From NCBI GenBank assembly GCA_903839535.1, contig CAIMCT010000298.1, positions 1 to 36,538 on the forward strand: DNA of 36,538 nt, read 5' to 3'. The stretch comes from an uncultured Desulfobacteraceae bacterium. Its GTDB lineage: Bacteria > Desulfobacterota > Desulfobacteria > Desulfobacterales > Desulfatirhabdiaceae. Shown in pieces: positions 1 to 9,518 of this stretch. Position numbers and translations under genes: made by a program. Position 1 is the first letter of the stretch, and each line of letters starts with the position of its first letter. The notes under the pieces are model-generated. The model did not search any database, was not told the DNA's origin, and was given only the letters and a program-made list of their open reading frames with translations.

Positions 1-105
1 TACTGCGAACTGGCATAATCTGCGCTTTTCATAAACTCCCTCTCCCAGCGGGGGAGGGTTGGGGTGGGGGACCAAAAACGTAAAATTATACCAGTTCGCA
101 GTATA
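1..105 (+). repeat. 107-bp inverted-repeat element, copy 1 (clipped by window start)
   Basis: Starts TACTGCGAACTGG and ends CCAGTTCGCAGTATA; the first two bases (TA) lie outside the window. It has the same GC-rich core as the copies at 14132, 20338 and 36341 and appears identical to the 14132 copy. Ends are inverted repeats of about 21 bp bounded by TA, so a TA target duplication (IS630/mariner-like) is possible. It lies at the 3' end of a transposase remnant and supplies that frame's last codons and stop. Confidence 0.9.
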
Positions 106-460
106 TACGAACTGCTACAAATCTGCGAGACTTTGTCCAATCGGTGCAAGAATGGGTGAATTCCGTTGTTTCGTATCCAGGTTGATTCTTCACTTTGCTC
201 CAAATTTGTCTCTCAAGAAGCTGAACCAAACCTTTCAGTTTTACCTTTACGATATAAGAGCTGAATTTCTCTTCAAGGTAGTCAAAAAGAGCTCCAATAA
301 AGAACGCGCTATCACCACGAACCTCGATGTGACCAACTTGTTTGGGTAGTCTGGCATCGCAAGGTAGCATAACCTTTGTCCTGGAAACGATATTGGCAAG
401 CGGCAAGTTAGGGATATCTTGACCCGCCGTGAAATTTCGGCTATGGTATTCTAAAAACAA
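86..460 (-). pseudogene. Transposase fragment, IS1380-like
   Basis: The 124-residue frame has the look of the central part of an IS1380-family DDE transposase: a stretch ending EVRGDSAFF followed by a predicted ALFDYLEEKFSSYIVKVK segment, then W-x(n)-RRFVAVRI. Whole IS1380 transposases are about 430-500 residues, so both ends are missing. The last residues (CELV and the stop) are encoded by the inverted-repeat element at 1-105, so that element interrupts or abuts the old gene. There is no convincing start or ribosome site. Family assignment rests on motif resemblance only and is moderate; that it is a non-functional remnant is more certain. Confidence 0.55.
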
Positions 461-502
461 ATATATTCAGTTCTTCTTTTGTTGAGAGGACAATGAGCGA
501 CC

Positions 503-2047
503 ATGAAAAAACTGCCTATTGGCGTACAAAGCTTCGAGATCATGCGATCCGATGCATATTATTATGTTGACAAAACACCCATCATCAAAAAGATAGTGGA
601 TCAAGGCCGATATTATTTTCTGTCCCGCCCCCGGCGCTTTGGCAAAAGTCTGTTTCTGGATACACTGAAGCAGGCTTTTGCCGGGAAAAAAGAGTACTTC
701 AGCGGGCTATTTCTTGAACATCATTGGGACTGGGATGTATGTTATCCCGTTATCAGCCTCAGCTTTGGGACTGGCGTTATAAAAAGAACAGCCGATCTGG
801 AGATCACCATTATTTCGTTAATGGATGAAATAGCACAAAATTACGGCACCTTGATCAATGGAGAACTGTTGAGTCTGAGGTTCCGTGAACTGGTCATCAA
901 ACTTTATAATCAACGTCAGCAACAAGTTGTGATCCTGATTGACGAATACGACAAGCCTATTCTGGATAATATTGAAAATCCGGAACTCGCCAAGGAGATT
1001 CGCGAAGGACTGAAGAATTTTTATTCGGTTATCAAGGACTGCGACCGATATCTGAAATTTGTTTTTATCACCGGAATATCGAAATTCAGCAAGGTCAGTC
1101 TTTTCAGCGTGTTGAACAACTTGGAGGATATCACCTTGGACCAGGATTGCGCCACAATATGTGGCTACACCCATGACGAATTGTCACTAACCTTTGCAGA
1201 CCGGTTGCAGGGGGTGGATATTCAGAAGCTAAGGCGGTGGTACGATGGCTACAACTTCATGGGGGATCATGTCTATAATCCGTTTGATATTCTGCTTTTT
1301 CTCAAACATCATCAGTTTCGGAATTACTGGTTTGCAACCGGAACGCCAACATTTTTGTTGAAACTCATTCAGGAGAAACAGTACTCTGCTTTGGACATCG
1401 AGTTGATTCAGACATCAGAAGACATGATGAGCAGCTTTGATGTCGATGTAATGGATTTGGAAACACTTCTGTTTCAAACCGGATATCTGACCATCAAAGA
1501 CCATAAGACTATCCTGAATAACATTGTGTTTCGTCTCGGCTATCCCAATGCAGAAGTGAAAACCAGTTTCACTGCATACCTGCTGAACTATCTGACTCAG
1601 TCCCGAAAGGACAGCGAACGGAACAAATATGCCCTATATCAGGCATTATTGATGCCGGATTTTGAAAAAGTGCGGGAAGTTTTCCATTCATTTTTCGCTT
1701 CCATCCCACACGACTGGTACCGCAAAAATCAGATAGCCAAGTATGAAGGCTATTACGCCTCTGTTTTTTACTGCTATTTTACCGCGCTTGGGCTGGATGT
1801 CACGGCGGAGGATACCACTAATCATGGCCGGATCGATCTGACCGTCAAACTGGAACGGCGGGTTTTTATTCTGGAATTCAAGGTGGTGGATATGAATGCA
1901 GGAAAAAATAGCGCTCTGAAACAGATCAAGGAGAAAGCATACCATGAAAAATACCGTGCCGAGGCGGATGAACTATATTTGATCGGCGTGGAATTCAATC
2001 GCAAGGATCGCAATATCGTCCGGTTTGAATACGAAAAATTGGTTTGA
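503..2047 (+). CDS. AAA-ATPase-like protein with C-terminal PD-(D/E)XK nuclease domain
   Basis: A 514-residue member of the large AAA-ATPase_like (PF09820) plus PD-(D/E)XK nuclease (PF08011) family. The N-terminus has the family hallmark PIGVQSFE, then YYVDKT and a P-loop variant RPRRFGKSL at residues 42-50. ILIDEYDKP at about 144-152 is the Walker B. The C-terminal nuclease core shows GRIDLTV near 442 and EFK near 457, matching the D-(E)xK catalytic pattern. Length is typical. These proteins are abundant in anaerobic bacteria, often in multiple copies; their function is not established (defence or mobile-element roles are suggested). The ATG has GAGAGGA about 12 nt upstream, a weak spacing. 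It stands alone between a transposase remnant and a MITE, consistent with accessory DNA. Confidence 0.9.
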   Translation: MKKLPIGVQSFEIMRSDAYYYVDKTPIIKKIVDQGRYYFLSRPRRFGKSLFLDTLKQAFAGKKEYFSGLFLEHHWDWDVCYPVISLSFGTGVIKRTADLEITIISLMDEIAQNYGTLINGELLSLRFRELVIKLYNQRQQQVVILIDEYDKPILDNIENPELAKEIREGLKNFYSVIKDCDRYLKFVFITGISKFSKVSLFSVLNNLEDITLDQDCATICGYTHDELSLTFADRLQGVDIQKLRRWYDGYNFMGDHVYNPFDILLFLKHHQFRNYWFATGTPTFLLKLIQEKQYSALDIELIQTSEDMMSSFDVDVMDLETLLFQTGYLTIKDHKTILNNIVFRLGYPNAEVKTSFTAYLLNYLTQSRKDSERNKYALYQALLMPDFEKVREVFHSFFASIPHDWYRKNQIAKYEGYYASVFYCYFTALGLDVTAEDTTNHGRIDLTVKLERRVFILEFKVVDMNAGKNSALKQIKEKAYHEKYRAEADELYLIGVEFNRKDRNIVRFEYEKLV

Positions 2048-2116
2048 CATCTGCTTTTGACATAAATTCCACCCCCCTCATGAGATTATTAGTAGATGGG
2101 TTTGTAAACAAAAGAC

Positions 2117-2286
2117 AAAACTTATCAGCAATTCTAATTATGAACTTAGACATCGAGACCATTTTCTTAAAACGGACAAAATATCGGCAAAAGTGGGAGA
2201 ATGTACATGTTTCAAGCTGCTATTTTGCTAATTGGTTCAAAATTCACACTATGAATTCGCCATAATTAGAATTGCTGAAAACTTAT
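2117..2286. mobile_element. 152-bp MITE with 17-bp inverted repeats and 9-bp target duplication
   Basis: Perfect terminal inverted repeats CAGCAATTCTAATTATG (2126-2142) and its reverse complement (2261-2277) enclose a core without a plausible transposase gene. The direct repeat AAAACTTAT lies immediately outside both ends (2117-2125 and 2278-2286), which is a textbook 9-bp target-site duplication. The element is AT-rich and lies 70 bp after the nuclease gene. The mobilising transposase is not in the window. A 9-bp duplication would fit several IS families, so I do not assign one. Confidence 0.88.
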
Positions 2287-2306
2287 ATACCTATGCGTAA
2301 TTTTTC

Positions 2307-2335
2307 TTGACAAACAAACGAACTTATAACATAAA
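2307..2335 (+). promoter_or_regulatory. Possible sigma-70 promoter for the HAD gene
   Basis: A perfect TTGACA at 2307-2312 is followed after 17 nt by CATAAA (2330-2335), four of six matches to the -10 consensus. It would give a leader of about 240 nt before the HAD gene. No other candidate stands out in 2287-2505, which otherwise shows no gene. Tentative. Confidence 0.3.
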
Positions 2336-2580
2336 AGGCCTCTGGAAAAGATAGCAAAAGATACCCCAATAATCAGTGCTGACGCACAGCTTTTCAAAGG
2401 CAGTTAAACAGACAGTTTGCAAGGCGTTCAAAAAAACTTATCGCAAGGAATCCATACACAAAAACTGCTAATGCCATGAAATAATGGACTACAGTTCTTT
2501 ATTTCATGCATCAGCACCGCCCAATGAGATGTACCCTGAAATTGCTGGCCTATCTGACTGAAAAAATGATAAAACAGGTT

Positions 2581-3474
2581 ATGAAATCATTTGCTGAATT
2601 TTTAATTTCTGAATCAAATCCGATACGATACGTCCTGACGGACATTGACGACACCCTGACAATTAACGGTCGCCTGCCCTCTGTTGCGTTTGTTGCGATG
2701 GAGAAATTACAAGCGGCGGGTATTGCAGTGATTCCGATCACCGGCAGGCCGGCTGGCTGGTGCGACCATATTGCACGGATGTGGCCGGTGGATGGTGTTG
2801 TGGGTGAAAATGGGGCATTCTATTTTCGCTATAACGGCGGCATCCGCAAAATGATCCGGCGTTATTGGAAATTAGAGAAAGAGCGCTGTACAGACAGAAA
2901 GCGCCTTGATGCCATTCAACGGCAGGTACTGAAATCGGTTCCAGGCGCTCGGGTGGCTTCGGATCAGGCTTACCGTGAAGCAGATCTGGCCATTGATTTT
3001 TGTGAGGATGTAGCACCGCTGACATCTGTGGACATTGACCTCATTGTGGCCTGCTTTACGGAAGCCGGGGCGCAAGCCAAAATCAGCTCCATTCACGTCA
3101 ATGGCTGGTTCGGAGACTACGATAAACTGGCCATGACCCGGCTACTCTTCGAAGAGGTTTTTTCAGAGGATATCAATGCCATCAGAGAGCAAGTGATTTA
3201 TGTCGGGGATTCTCCCAATGATGCACCAATGTTTGGATTCTTCCCCAATTCCGTAGGCGTTGCCAATGTCAAGAATTTTACAGGAATAATGCCCCATGAT
3301 CCAGCCTGGGTGACAGAAAGGGAAGGGGGTTTTGGCTTTGCGGAGATGGCCAGTGGCCTGCTACATCATTCCGATAGCCTGGATAGATGCGCGATTCCTA
3401 ACCGCACAGGTCGAAAAAATTCTCAAAGATTTCTTCCAGGTATTCTGGAGCAATGCCAATACCGGAATCCTTGA
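2581..3474 (+). CDS. HAD-superfamily phosphatase (type IIB, sugar-phosphatase-like)
   Basis: Motif I is DIDDTLT about 20 residues from the chosen start. Then come ITGRP (motif II region), GENGAF, a conserved lysine in DKLAM (about residue 181) and YVGDSPNDAPMF (about residue 208, the acidic motif IV). This order with the cap between motifs II and III is the Cof/IIB subclass, which includes mannosyl-3-phosphoglycerate and sucrose/trehalose phosphatases. Substrate cannot be told. Start is uncertain: in-frame ATGs exist at 2506, 2566 and 2581; I chose 2581 because it leaves a normal 18-residue lead before motif I, though no ribosome site is strong. The conserved domain ends near GFGFAEMASGLL; the last 30 or so residues are odd because they are read antisense through a histidine-kinase remnant (3398-3508), so the native C-terminus has probably been replaced. 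Confidence 0.85.
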   Translation: MKSFAEFLISESNPIRYVLTDIDDTLTINGRLPSVAFVAMEKLQAAGIAVIPITGRPAGWCDHIARMWPVDGVVGENGAFYFRYNGGIRKMIRRYWKLEKERCTDRKRLDAIQRQVLKSVPGARVASDQAYREADLAIDFCEDVAPLTSVDIDLIVACFTEAGAQAKISSIHVNGWFGDYDKLAMTRLLFEEVFSEDINAIREQVIYVGDSPNDAPMFGFFPNSVGVANVKNFTGIMPHDPAWVTEREGGFGFAEMASGLLHHSDSLDRCAIPNRTGRKNSQRFLPGILEQCQYRNP

Positions 3475-3508
3475 CAATGATTTGAATGGTTTTGGAAATA
3501 TCGCTCAT
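3398..3508 (-). pseudogene. Remnant of a histidine-kinase ATPase domain
   Basis: A 36-residue frame reads SKTIQIIVKDSGIGIAP then EYLEEIFENFF, the N-box/G1-box region of an HATPase_c domain. It is almost the same as the corresponding part of the PAS kinase at 12333-13676 (SKTIQIIVEDSGIGIAP), and the DNA matches 12502-12580 nearly base for base over about 75 bp. Nothing else of the kinase is present. It therefore looks like a scrap of a duplicated kinase gene. It overlaps, antisense, the 3' end of the HAD gene. Confidence 0.75.
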
Positions 3509-3582
3509 ACTGGACTTGTAGCCGCAATCATCAAGGATGTCAAACGCATATTAAGCAATCCGCACAGTAATATTATGTCCCG

Positions 3583-4686
3583 CTATGGCATGAGCGGAAG
3601 AGAAAAAATGAATTCGGTACCCTTTCCCGGTTCCGACAGTAACCATATTCTCCCCTCATGCGCTTCCATGATTTTCTTTACAATAAGCAGGCCCAGCCCG
3701 GTGCTGCGTTCTTTCTTTGAAGTAGGCTGGACCGATGTTTTCCCGAAGGCCTGGAAAAGCTTGCGCTGTTCTTTTTCCGGAATGCCGGGGCCTTGATCGG
3801 CAACCGAGATTATGACTTCATTGTTCTCATGACGCAGACGGACGGTAATATCGGTTCCTGGTTGAGAATACTTCATCGCGTTGGAAAGAAGATTGTTGAT
3901 CACCTGTTCGATTCTATGAATATCAGCGTACACCTGAGGCAATTGCTCCGGACAGCTTATGATTATCGGCTTATTTGTTTTGGAAGCCAGCACCCTGTTG
4001 ATTTCAACGATTCTCTTGATCAGAACAGTGATATCGACCGGCTGCCTATTAATACTGAAGTATCCGGATTCGATCGTGGATATATCGAGCAAATCATTGA
4101 CCAGTCCGAGCATGAATTTACTCGAAGTGACGATAATATCGAAAAATTCAGCTTGTGTCTTGGTCAGCGAAGGCTTGAGTTCGATAGCCAGAAATTCGCT
4201 ATATCCCATGATCCAGCCCAGTGGATTACGAAGATCATGCGCCGCCATTCCCAGAAAATGGTTTTTTAGCTCATTCAGTGATCGCAGTTCAAGCTGCTGC
4301 CTTCGCAGGCGTAGATGGATCTCCACGCGAGCGTTCACATCCTCGAATTGGAACGGTTTGGTCACATAATCCACGCCGCCCGCGGCGAATGCTTTGACCT
4401 TGTCTGCGGTTTCGGTCAGAGCGCTGATAAAGATTACTGGAATATCCTTCAGCACTTCATCCGCCTTCAATCGCTCGCATACCTCAAAACCGTTCATCTC
4501 CGGCATGTTGATGTCGAGCAGGATGAGATCGGGCGGGTTCTTTGCAGCGGCTTTCAACGCCGTCGCACCACAGAGAAATGTCAGCACAAGGTAACCTTTG
4601 GCCTGCAGCATCTCCTGCAAAAGCTTCAAATTGGCCGGGGTGTCATCCACCACCATGATGTTTGTGCTTTCCGATGCCATAGTCAT
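3583..4686 (-). CDS. Response regulator-histidine kinase (REC-HisKA-HATPase)
   Basis: A 367-residue cytoplasmic protein. An N-terminal receiver domain has the DD pair at residues 14-15, phosphoacceptor D58 (LILLDINMP) and K110 (YVTKPF). A linker helix (about 122-138) leads into HisKA with H150 in GMAAHDLRNPLG and an ATPase domain with VADQGPGIP and STGLGL. No transmembrane segment or sensor domain is present, so its input is phosphotransfer to the receiver, likely from the hybrid kinase encoded directly upstream. Its ATG (4686) lies 3 nt after that gene's stop (4690-4692), so the two are co-transcribed and probably translationally coupled. A second Met at codon 3 is an equally good start. Domain assignment is secure; partners are inferred. 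Confidence 0.95.
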   Translation of the reverse strand: MTMASESTNIMVVDDTPANLKLLQEMLQAKGYLVLTFLCGATALKAAAKNPPDLILLDINMPEMNGFEVCERLKADEVLKDIPVIFISALTETADKVKAFAAGGVDYVTKPFQFEDVNARVEIHLRLRRQQLELRSLNELKNHFLGMAAHDLRNPLGWIMGYSEFLAIELKPSLTKTQAEFFDIIVTSSKFMLGLVNDLLDISTIESGYFSINRQPVDITVLIKRIVEINRVLASKTNKPIIISCPEQLPQVYADIHRIEQVINNLLSNAMKYSQPGTDITVRLRHENNEVIISVADQGPGIPEKEQRKLFQAFGKTSVQPTSKKERSTGLGLLIVKKIMEAHEGRIWLLSEPGKGTEFIFSLPLMP

Positions 4687-4689
4687 AAG

Positions 4690-7600
4690 TCAGTCCCTCT
4701 CTTTTTCCAGCCATTGGCTGAGTTTTTTGTAGTCGTACCGGTCAGTCAACGCTTGCAGCCCACGGGCCGTAGCGCTGTCAATCTTTTCCACTTGGGCGAC
4801 GAGCTCTGTCAAACGGGCCATGTTGCCTTCTTCCACTGCCTGTCGCATTGCTTCGACAATATCCTGTGGCAGCGCAGCGATTGATTCCATAGTCAGAGGT
4901 GCGGCTTTGTTATGGCCAGGAGCATCGGCTATATCATCAGCAAAGACATAGTGCAGGCCCAAGCATTTTCCCAGCATCTCAAATAAATCTTCTGTTCGGA
5001 AAGGTTTACGCAGATAGGCATACATACCGGTAGCCATCACCTGTTCAAAATCGTCTTCAAAGGCGCTGGCAGTAACGGCGATGACGGGTATGGCGCTGCC
5101 CGCCGCCGTGGCCTTGATCCGCCGGGTGGCCTCGTAGCCGTCCATGATTGGCATGCGCATGTCCATGAGTACCGCATGAGGCGACCAGTTGTCGAAGACA
5201 TCCAAGGCTTCAACGCCGTTGCTCGCCTCTGCAATCTCGAATCCCACGGGTCGGAGCAATTCGCACAGAAGGGTGCGGTTGTCTGGTATATCGTCCACCA
5301 CCAGGATTCGAAACGGCCCAGCGCCGGGTTCCATACCAACGATGCGGCGCAATGTTGGTTGCTCCTGCTCGGCAATGTCCCCAGCTTGTGTAAGCAGCAC
5401 CTCGAACCGGAAACAACTCCCTGTGTTCACTTGACTTTTAACTGTGAGTTCACCGCCCATTATTTCCACAAACTTGCGGCTGATGGCCAAACCCAGTCCG
5501 GTGCCGCCAGCTTTCGCGCCGGTCGCTGTCTGCTGAAAAGCATCGAATATCCGGCCCATGTCCAAGTCGGGGATTCCAGGGCCGGTGTCTTCCACCTCGA
5601 CCATTAGCCGCAGGGATACTTTGTCTTTCAAGGTTTCTCCTTCGACCGCCTCGACACGGACCCGCAAGGCGACCCCGCCCGTTTCCGTAAACTTGACCGC
5701 ATTTCCCATCAGGTTGACTAATACTTGTCGCAGTTTGCCATCGTCGGTGGTGACATAACGCGGTACGCTTTCATCCCGCTCCACAAGAAGCTGCAATCCC
5801 TTGGCGGCGGCGCGGGAGCGGAACATCAACTCAAGGTCGCTTAGAAGATCGTGCAGGCAGAAATCGACCTCATTTAGGTCGGTCCGCCCGGCTTCGATTT
5901 TGGACATGTCAAGAATGTCGTTGATCAGATGGAGCAGATGCCCGCCGCTGCGAGCGATGATCCGGACATGTTCGGCCTGTTGAGGCGTGAGCGATGGGTC
6001 GCGCTCCAGTATCTGTGCAAATCCCAGAATGGCATTCATGGGAGTGCGGATTTCGTGGCTCATGTTAGCCACAAATATGCTTTTGGCCCGATTGGCCGCT
6101 TCCGCCACTTTGCGGGCGGCGTGAAGGGCTTCTTCAGATTTCAGCATTGCCGCCTCCGCCCGCTTGCGCTCGGTTATTTCCGTCCGTTGGTACTCATTTG
6201 CCTGCCGCAATTCCTCCACCCGCTGCTCCAGCAATTTGTTGATCTGCCGGACTTTGTTGAACTGTCTTATCAACGAATCAGTCATATCACTGAAATTATT
6301 GATCAAATGATTTAGCTCCTTTACGCCGCTTTCAGGCCAGACGACCGCCTTGCCATCCATCGACAATCTGTCAGAAAGCCCATTGGTGATAAGACGCAGA
6401 TTATCGAGCGTAACAATAGCCCCGCGGCTCAAAAATTCCGCCAGTATCAACGCTCCGAGCAAAATCATGAACAGCAGGATCAACTTGCCGGTGTAGTTAT
6501 CGTAGAGTTTCTTCTGGAAGGGTGCCACAGGCTGCTCCAGAATCAGTTTCCATTCCATCAGGCTGCCGATGGTGGTTTCCGCGATATAGAACGATTTTTT
6601 CCAGCGTTCCGAGACAGGGGTATTGGGAGGCAAAGTCGGCATCCACTGACTGATCCCTGAGTCAAGATAATTGATGGCGCCCATGCCGCGCACAAATGGT
6701 GTCATCACAACTTGGTCGATTCGATTGGTCACAATGACGTTGTCATTTTTATCAATCAGTGTGTAGAGCATGGCAATTTCTTGCGTACTCGTGTCAAGGT
6801 ACTCCCGTATCTGCTCCAGACTAAGGATTCCGCTGACGTAGCCGCCGTACTCTCCACTAATGATCACCGGCGCAAGCATCGCGATAATCGGCCTGGGAGT
6901 ACCGATTCTACCCATGACCACTTCCGATAACATCGGTTTTAGCATCCGTTTGAGGGCCTGGATGTAAGGGCGATCAGCAAAGTTTTTGCCGATGTTGTTT
7001 TGTCCCAGTTCGTCAAGCAGTGGAAAGAAGGCGGTAGTGATGGCTTCTCTGTCCAGCAGCCCTATGCGCAGAAAATTGACATCCGATTTCTGTGCAAGTT
7101 CCAGATAGGACTGCATCTGCTGCGGAGACATGGAAGCAGCCATCTCCGCCAGATTGACAATGGGTGATTCTCTGTTTGTCATCCAGGTTTTCAGGCGTTG
7201 ATTCACAAGCTGACTATCCTGAATCAGCGAGGTGCGAATATGGAGATCGGTTTCGGCAAAATCAGTTCTGCTGCCAATCGCCAGAATTATCAGTGTCGGA
7301 CACAACACAAAAAGGGCCAGCAGGTTGTAGATAATATCACGGTATGACATCTGCGATGAACGCGACCGAAGAAGTGAAAAACCGGTAAAGATCAGCCGTG
7401 CTACCAAGGCATTGGCGATGCCGTTCAGCGCCTGTTTGGTCATGACAATGGCGGTATTGCTGAAAGAAATATCCATGACAATGTGGTAGAAAAGGTAAAC
7501 CAACGGCATACCAACGATCAGCCAGTAGAGCGTATCGGCCAGCACCATTCCTATCTTGCGGTGGCCCATGAGCCAGCCGACAACCGCCACCTCAGCGGTC

Positions 7601-7857
7601 ATGATGATGATAGCGTAGGGGTGATTCCAGAGGATATAGGTATAGCTGGCTATGATGGTGGCGGCCAGAATACCCCGGCCAAACCCAAAGAACTGCAAGG
7701 CCAGCATGGCGAAGATGCTGCCGAATAGAAAATCAATATTGAGAAAGATCGGGAATCTGAAATAATTGCCTGCAAGACCGGCTACGATCAGAGCAAGGAA
7801 AAGTGGCAACGTCTGTTTCAGTTGCTGCAATGAGATGCCTTTGTTCAAAAACTTCAT
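4690..7857 (-). CDS. Membrane hybrid sensor histidine kinase (CACHE, HisKA, HATPase, REC)
   Basis: 1055 residues. A hydrophobic N-terminal region with several membrane spans (about 15-195) precedes an extracytoplasmic double-CACHE-like sensor (about 200-455), a further span (about 457-475), a HAMP-like/coiled segment (about 480-590), HisKA with H601 ([16 protein letters not shown]), HATPase_c ([16 protein letters not shown]; about 705-825) and a receiver domain (about 850-970) with D899 (LMDMRMP). The final 70 or so residues form a helical tail resembling a degenerate Hpt module with no obvious phospho-histidine. The start is well supported: GGAGGAA five bases before the ATG. It begins the pair with the REC-HK gene 3 nt downstream. 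The ligand is unknown; CACHE domains usually bind small metabolites. Confidence 0.95.
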   Translation of the reverse strand: MKFLNKGISLQQLKQTLPLFLALIVAGLAGNYFRFPIFLNIDFLFGSIFAMLALQFFGFGRGILAATIIASYTYILWNHPYAIIIMTAEVAVVGWLMGHRKIGMVLADTLYWLIVGMPLVYLFYHIVMDISFSNTAIVMTKQALNGIANALVARLIFTGFSLLRSRSSQMSYRDIIYNLLALFVLCPTLIILAIGSRTDFAETDLHIRTSLIQDSQLVNQRLKTWMTNRESPIVNLAEMAASMSPQQMQSYLELAQKSDVNFLRIGLLDREAITTAFFPLLDELGQNNIGKNFADRPYIQALKRMLKPMLSEVVMGRIGTPRPIIAMLAPVIISGEYGGYVSGILSLEQIREYLDTSTQEIAMLYTLIDKNDNVIVTNRIDQVVMTPFVRGMGAINYLDSGISQWMPTLPPNTPVSERWKKSFYIAETTIGSLMEWKLILEQPVAPFQKKLYDNYTGKLILLFMILLGALILAEFLSRGAIVTLDNLRLITNGLSDRLSMDGKAVVWPESGVKELNHLINNFSDMTDSLIRQFNKVRQINKLLEQRVEELRQANEYQRTEITERKRAEAAMLKSEEALHAARKVAEAANRAKSIFVANMSHEIRTPMNAILGFAQILERDPSLTPQQAEHVRIIARSGGHLLHLINDILDMSKIEAGRTDLNEVDFCLHDLLSDLELMFRSRAAAKGLQLLVERDESVPRYVTTDDGKLRQVLVNLMGNAVKFTETGGVALRVRVEAVEGETLKDKVSLRLMVEVEDTGPGIPDLDMGRIFDAFQQTATGAKAGGTGLGLAISRKFVEIMGGELTVKSQVNTGSCFRFEVLLTQAGDIAEQEQPTLRRIVGMEPGAGPFRILVVDDIPDNRTLLCELLRPVGFEIAEASNGVEALDVFDNWSPHAVLMDMRMPIMDGYEATRRIKATAAGSAIPVIAVTASAFEDDFEQVMATGMYAYLRKPFRTEDLFEMLGKCLGLHYVFADDIADAPGHNKAAPLTMESIAALPQDIVEAMRQAVEEGNMARLTELVAQVEKIDSATARGLQALTDRYDYKKLSQWLEKERD

Positions 7858-7917
7858 TGAATTCCTCCGTCAAAACTCATTATTTTTTCGGTCAACATAC
7901 TTCCGTCATGCTCTTCC

Positions 7918-8979
7918 CTATTCCTGATATTCATTCTTGATCGCTATAATCTCATCCTGAACCGCAAAAAAAGCGTTCACGACATCCGGATCAAAATGGC
8001 TTCCTTTTCCTTCCTGGATGATGGCGAAAGATTTTTCCACAGAAAAAGCTTCCTTGTAAGGTCTTCGTGTGGTCAGGGCGTCAAAGACATCGGCGATGGC
8101 AGTTATGCGGCCCACCAGCGGAATCTGTGTCCCTTTCAAGCCCCGGGGATAGCCGGAACCATCCCAGCGTTCATGATGAGTAAGGGCGACGACCTCCGCC
8201 AGCTTGATAAACCCTGTCAGGGATCCTCCCAGAATTCTGGCGCCAATTGTAGTATGCTGCTTCATGATTTCCCATTCATCCGGGTCAAGTTTACCTGGTT
8301 TCAGCAGGATTTTATCCGGAATGCCAATTTTGCCCACATCATGCATGGGTGCCGCATACAAAATGCGCTCAATAGTTTTGCCATCAAGGCCCATTTTCCG
8401 AGCCACGACTTCAGAATAACGGCTCATTCGCTCAATATGCGCGCCGGTATCTTCATCCTTGTACTCAGCGGCCCGGGAAAGCCGACGTATGGAATCCAGA
8501 GATGCAATCTGAAGCGCGTCCAGAGTTTTTTGCAGTTGAATGGTTTTCAGGGTAACCTCGGCTTCCAGTTGCTTCTGATAATTTCTAAGATGATCGTTGT
8601 AGGCTTTAACCTTGACCAGGGTTCGAATCCTGGTTCTGAGTTCGGTTTTATCAACCGGCTTGCTTAAAAAATCATCTGCGCCGGCCTCCAGCGCCCTTAC
8701 CCGGTCATTCACTTCCCGAAGCGCCGTAACCATTACCACTGGGATGATCCGGGTTTCTTCATCCTGTTTCAGGACCTTTACCGCCTCAAACCCATCCATC
8801 ACCGGCATCATGACATCCATCAAAATCACATCCGGTGACGTTTCCTTCGCCTTTTCAATGGCATCTTCACCGTTGACGGCCTTCAAGACTTCATAACCCA
8901 TCGGTAACAGTAGGGCTTCCATCAACCGCCGGTTGCGGTCTTCATCGTCTGCAATCAATATAATCGGTTTTTTTTCCAT
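7918..8979 (-). CDS. HD-GYP response regulator (RpfG-like cyclic-di-GMP phosphodiesterase)
   Basis: 353 residues from the chosen start. A receiver domain (acidic DDED at 11-14, phosphoacceptor D55 in ILMDVMMP, SKP lysine) is joined by a coiled segment to a full HD-GYP domain: MHDVGKIGIPDKILLKPG, then HHERWDGSGYPRGL. All canonical metal and GYP residues are present, so hydrolysis of cyclic di-GMP is likely. The frame opens further upstream, but I start at 8979 because AGGAAAA lies about 5 nt before this ATG and the receiver begins right after it; the extra 21 residues of the longer version look non-conserved. It lies in a kinase cluster lacking any DNA-binding regulator, so it is a plausible main output. 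Confidence 0.95.
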   Translation of the reverse strand: MEKKPIILIADDEDRNRRLMEALLLPMGYEVLKAVNGEDAIEKAKETSPDVILMDVMMPVMDGFEAVKVLKQDEETRIIPVVMVTALREVNDRVRALEAGADDFLSKPVDKTELRTRIRTLVKVKAYNDHLRNYQKQLEAEVTLKTIQLQKTLDALQIASLDSIRRLSRAAEYKDEDTGAHIERMSRYSEVVARKMGLDGKTIERILYAAPMHDVGKIGIPDKILLKPGKLDPDEWEIMKQHTTIGARILGGSLTGFIKLAEVVALTHHERWDGSGYPRGLKGTQIPLVGRITAIADVFDALTTRRPYKEAFSVEKSFAIIQEGKGSHFDPDVVNAFFAVQDEIIAIKNEYQE

Positions 8980-9068
8980 GCTTTTCCTGGTACACACATT
9001 AAAAGAGGTGATGAGACGAGTTTTAAGGAGCGAGTAAAGCAACAGCTCGTCCCTCGAAACCCACCCCC

Positions 9069-9440
9069 CTATTTACTATCAAAGAAAGTATCAATCGCCT
9101 GCAACAGTTCCTTGATTTTAAAAGGCTTTGAGAGATATCCGTCGCATCCTGCTTCAAGCATTCGTTTTTTGTCTCCATCCATTGCGTATCCGGTTAGGGC
9201 CACAATGGGAATATGCCGGGTTGCCGGATTTGCCTTGATGAGCTGGGTGGCTTCCATGCCGTCCATTACCGGCATTTGAATGTCCATGAGAATGAGGTCG
9301 GGTTTTTTTTCAATAGCCAGATCAATGCCTTCTCTGCCATTGGCGGCCTCGAAGACTGTATCCCCTCGATAGGTCAAAATTTCCCGGATCAGTTTTATGT
9401 TTAATAACTCATCTTCTACAACTAATATGGTTTTGCCCAT
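9069..9440 (-). CDS. Single-domain response regulator (CheY/DivK-like)
   Basis: 123 residues consisting of one receiver domain: acidic VEDE near the start, D53 in LILMDIQMP, T in ALTGYA, and K in YLSKPFK. No output domain. It probably shuttles phosphate between the neighbouring kinases and other targets, as DivK-type receivers do. I chose the second of two close ATGs (9440, not 9446): AGAGGA sits 7 nt before it but directly abuts the first ATG. It lies between the PAS/CACHE kinase upstream and the HD-GYP regulator downstream on the same strand, with short gaps, so co-transcription is likely. Confidence 0.93.
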   Translation of the reverse strand: MGKTILVVEDELLNIKLIREILTYRGDTVFEAANGREGIDLAIEKKPDLILMDIQMPVMDGMEATQLIKANPATRHIPIVALTGYAMDGDKKRMLEAGCDGYLSKPFKIKELLQAIDTFFDSK

Positions 9441-9467
9441 GGTCATTCCTCTTGTCTCTAAATAGGT

Positions 9468-9517
9468 GTGAGGGACGAGTATTGAGGGGCGAGAAAAAAC
9501 TAACCCCCTTGGCTCAC
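9468..9517. repeat. Intergenic hairpin of the GAGGGGCGAG type
   Basis: Outer arms GTGAG (9468) and CTCAC (9513-9517) enclose an inner AGGGG/CCCCCT pairing. The sequence GAGGGGCGAG recurs in the hairpin inside the end of nuoJ (19795-19804), and a weaker relative lies at about 9006-9058. Probably a dispersed palindromic repeat in the gap between kinase and receiver genes. Confidence 0.5.
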
Positions 9518-9518
9518 A

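Noticed and set aside
2044-2265. 73-residue frame after the AAA-ATPase gene
   Set aside because: Most of it lies inside the MITE with target duplication; no family features or ribosome site.
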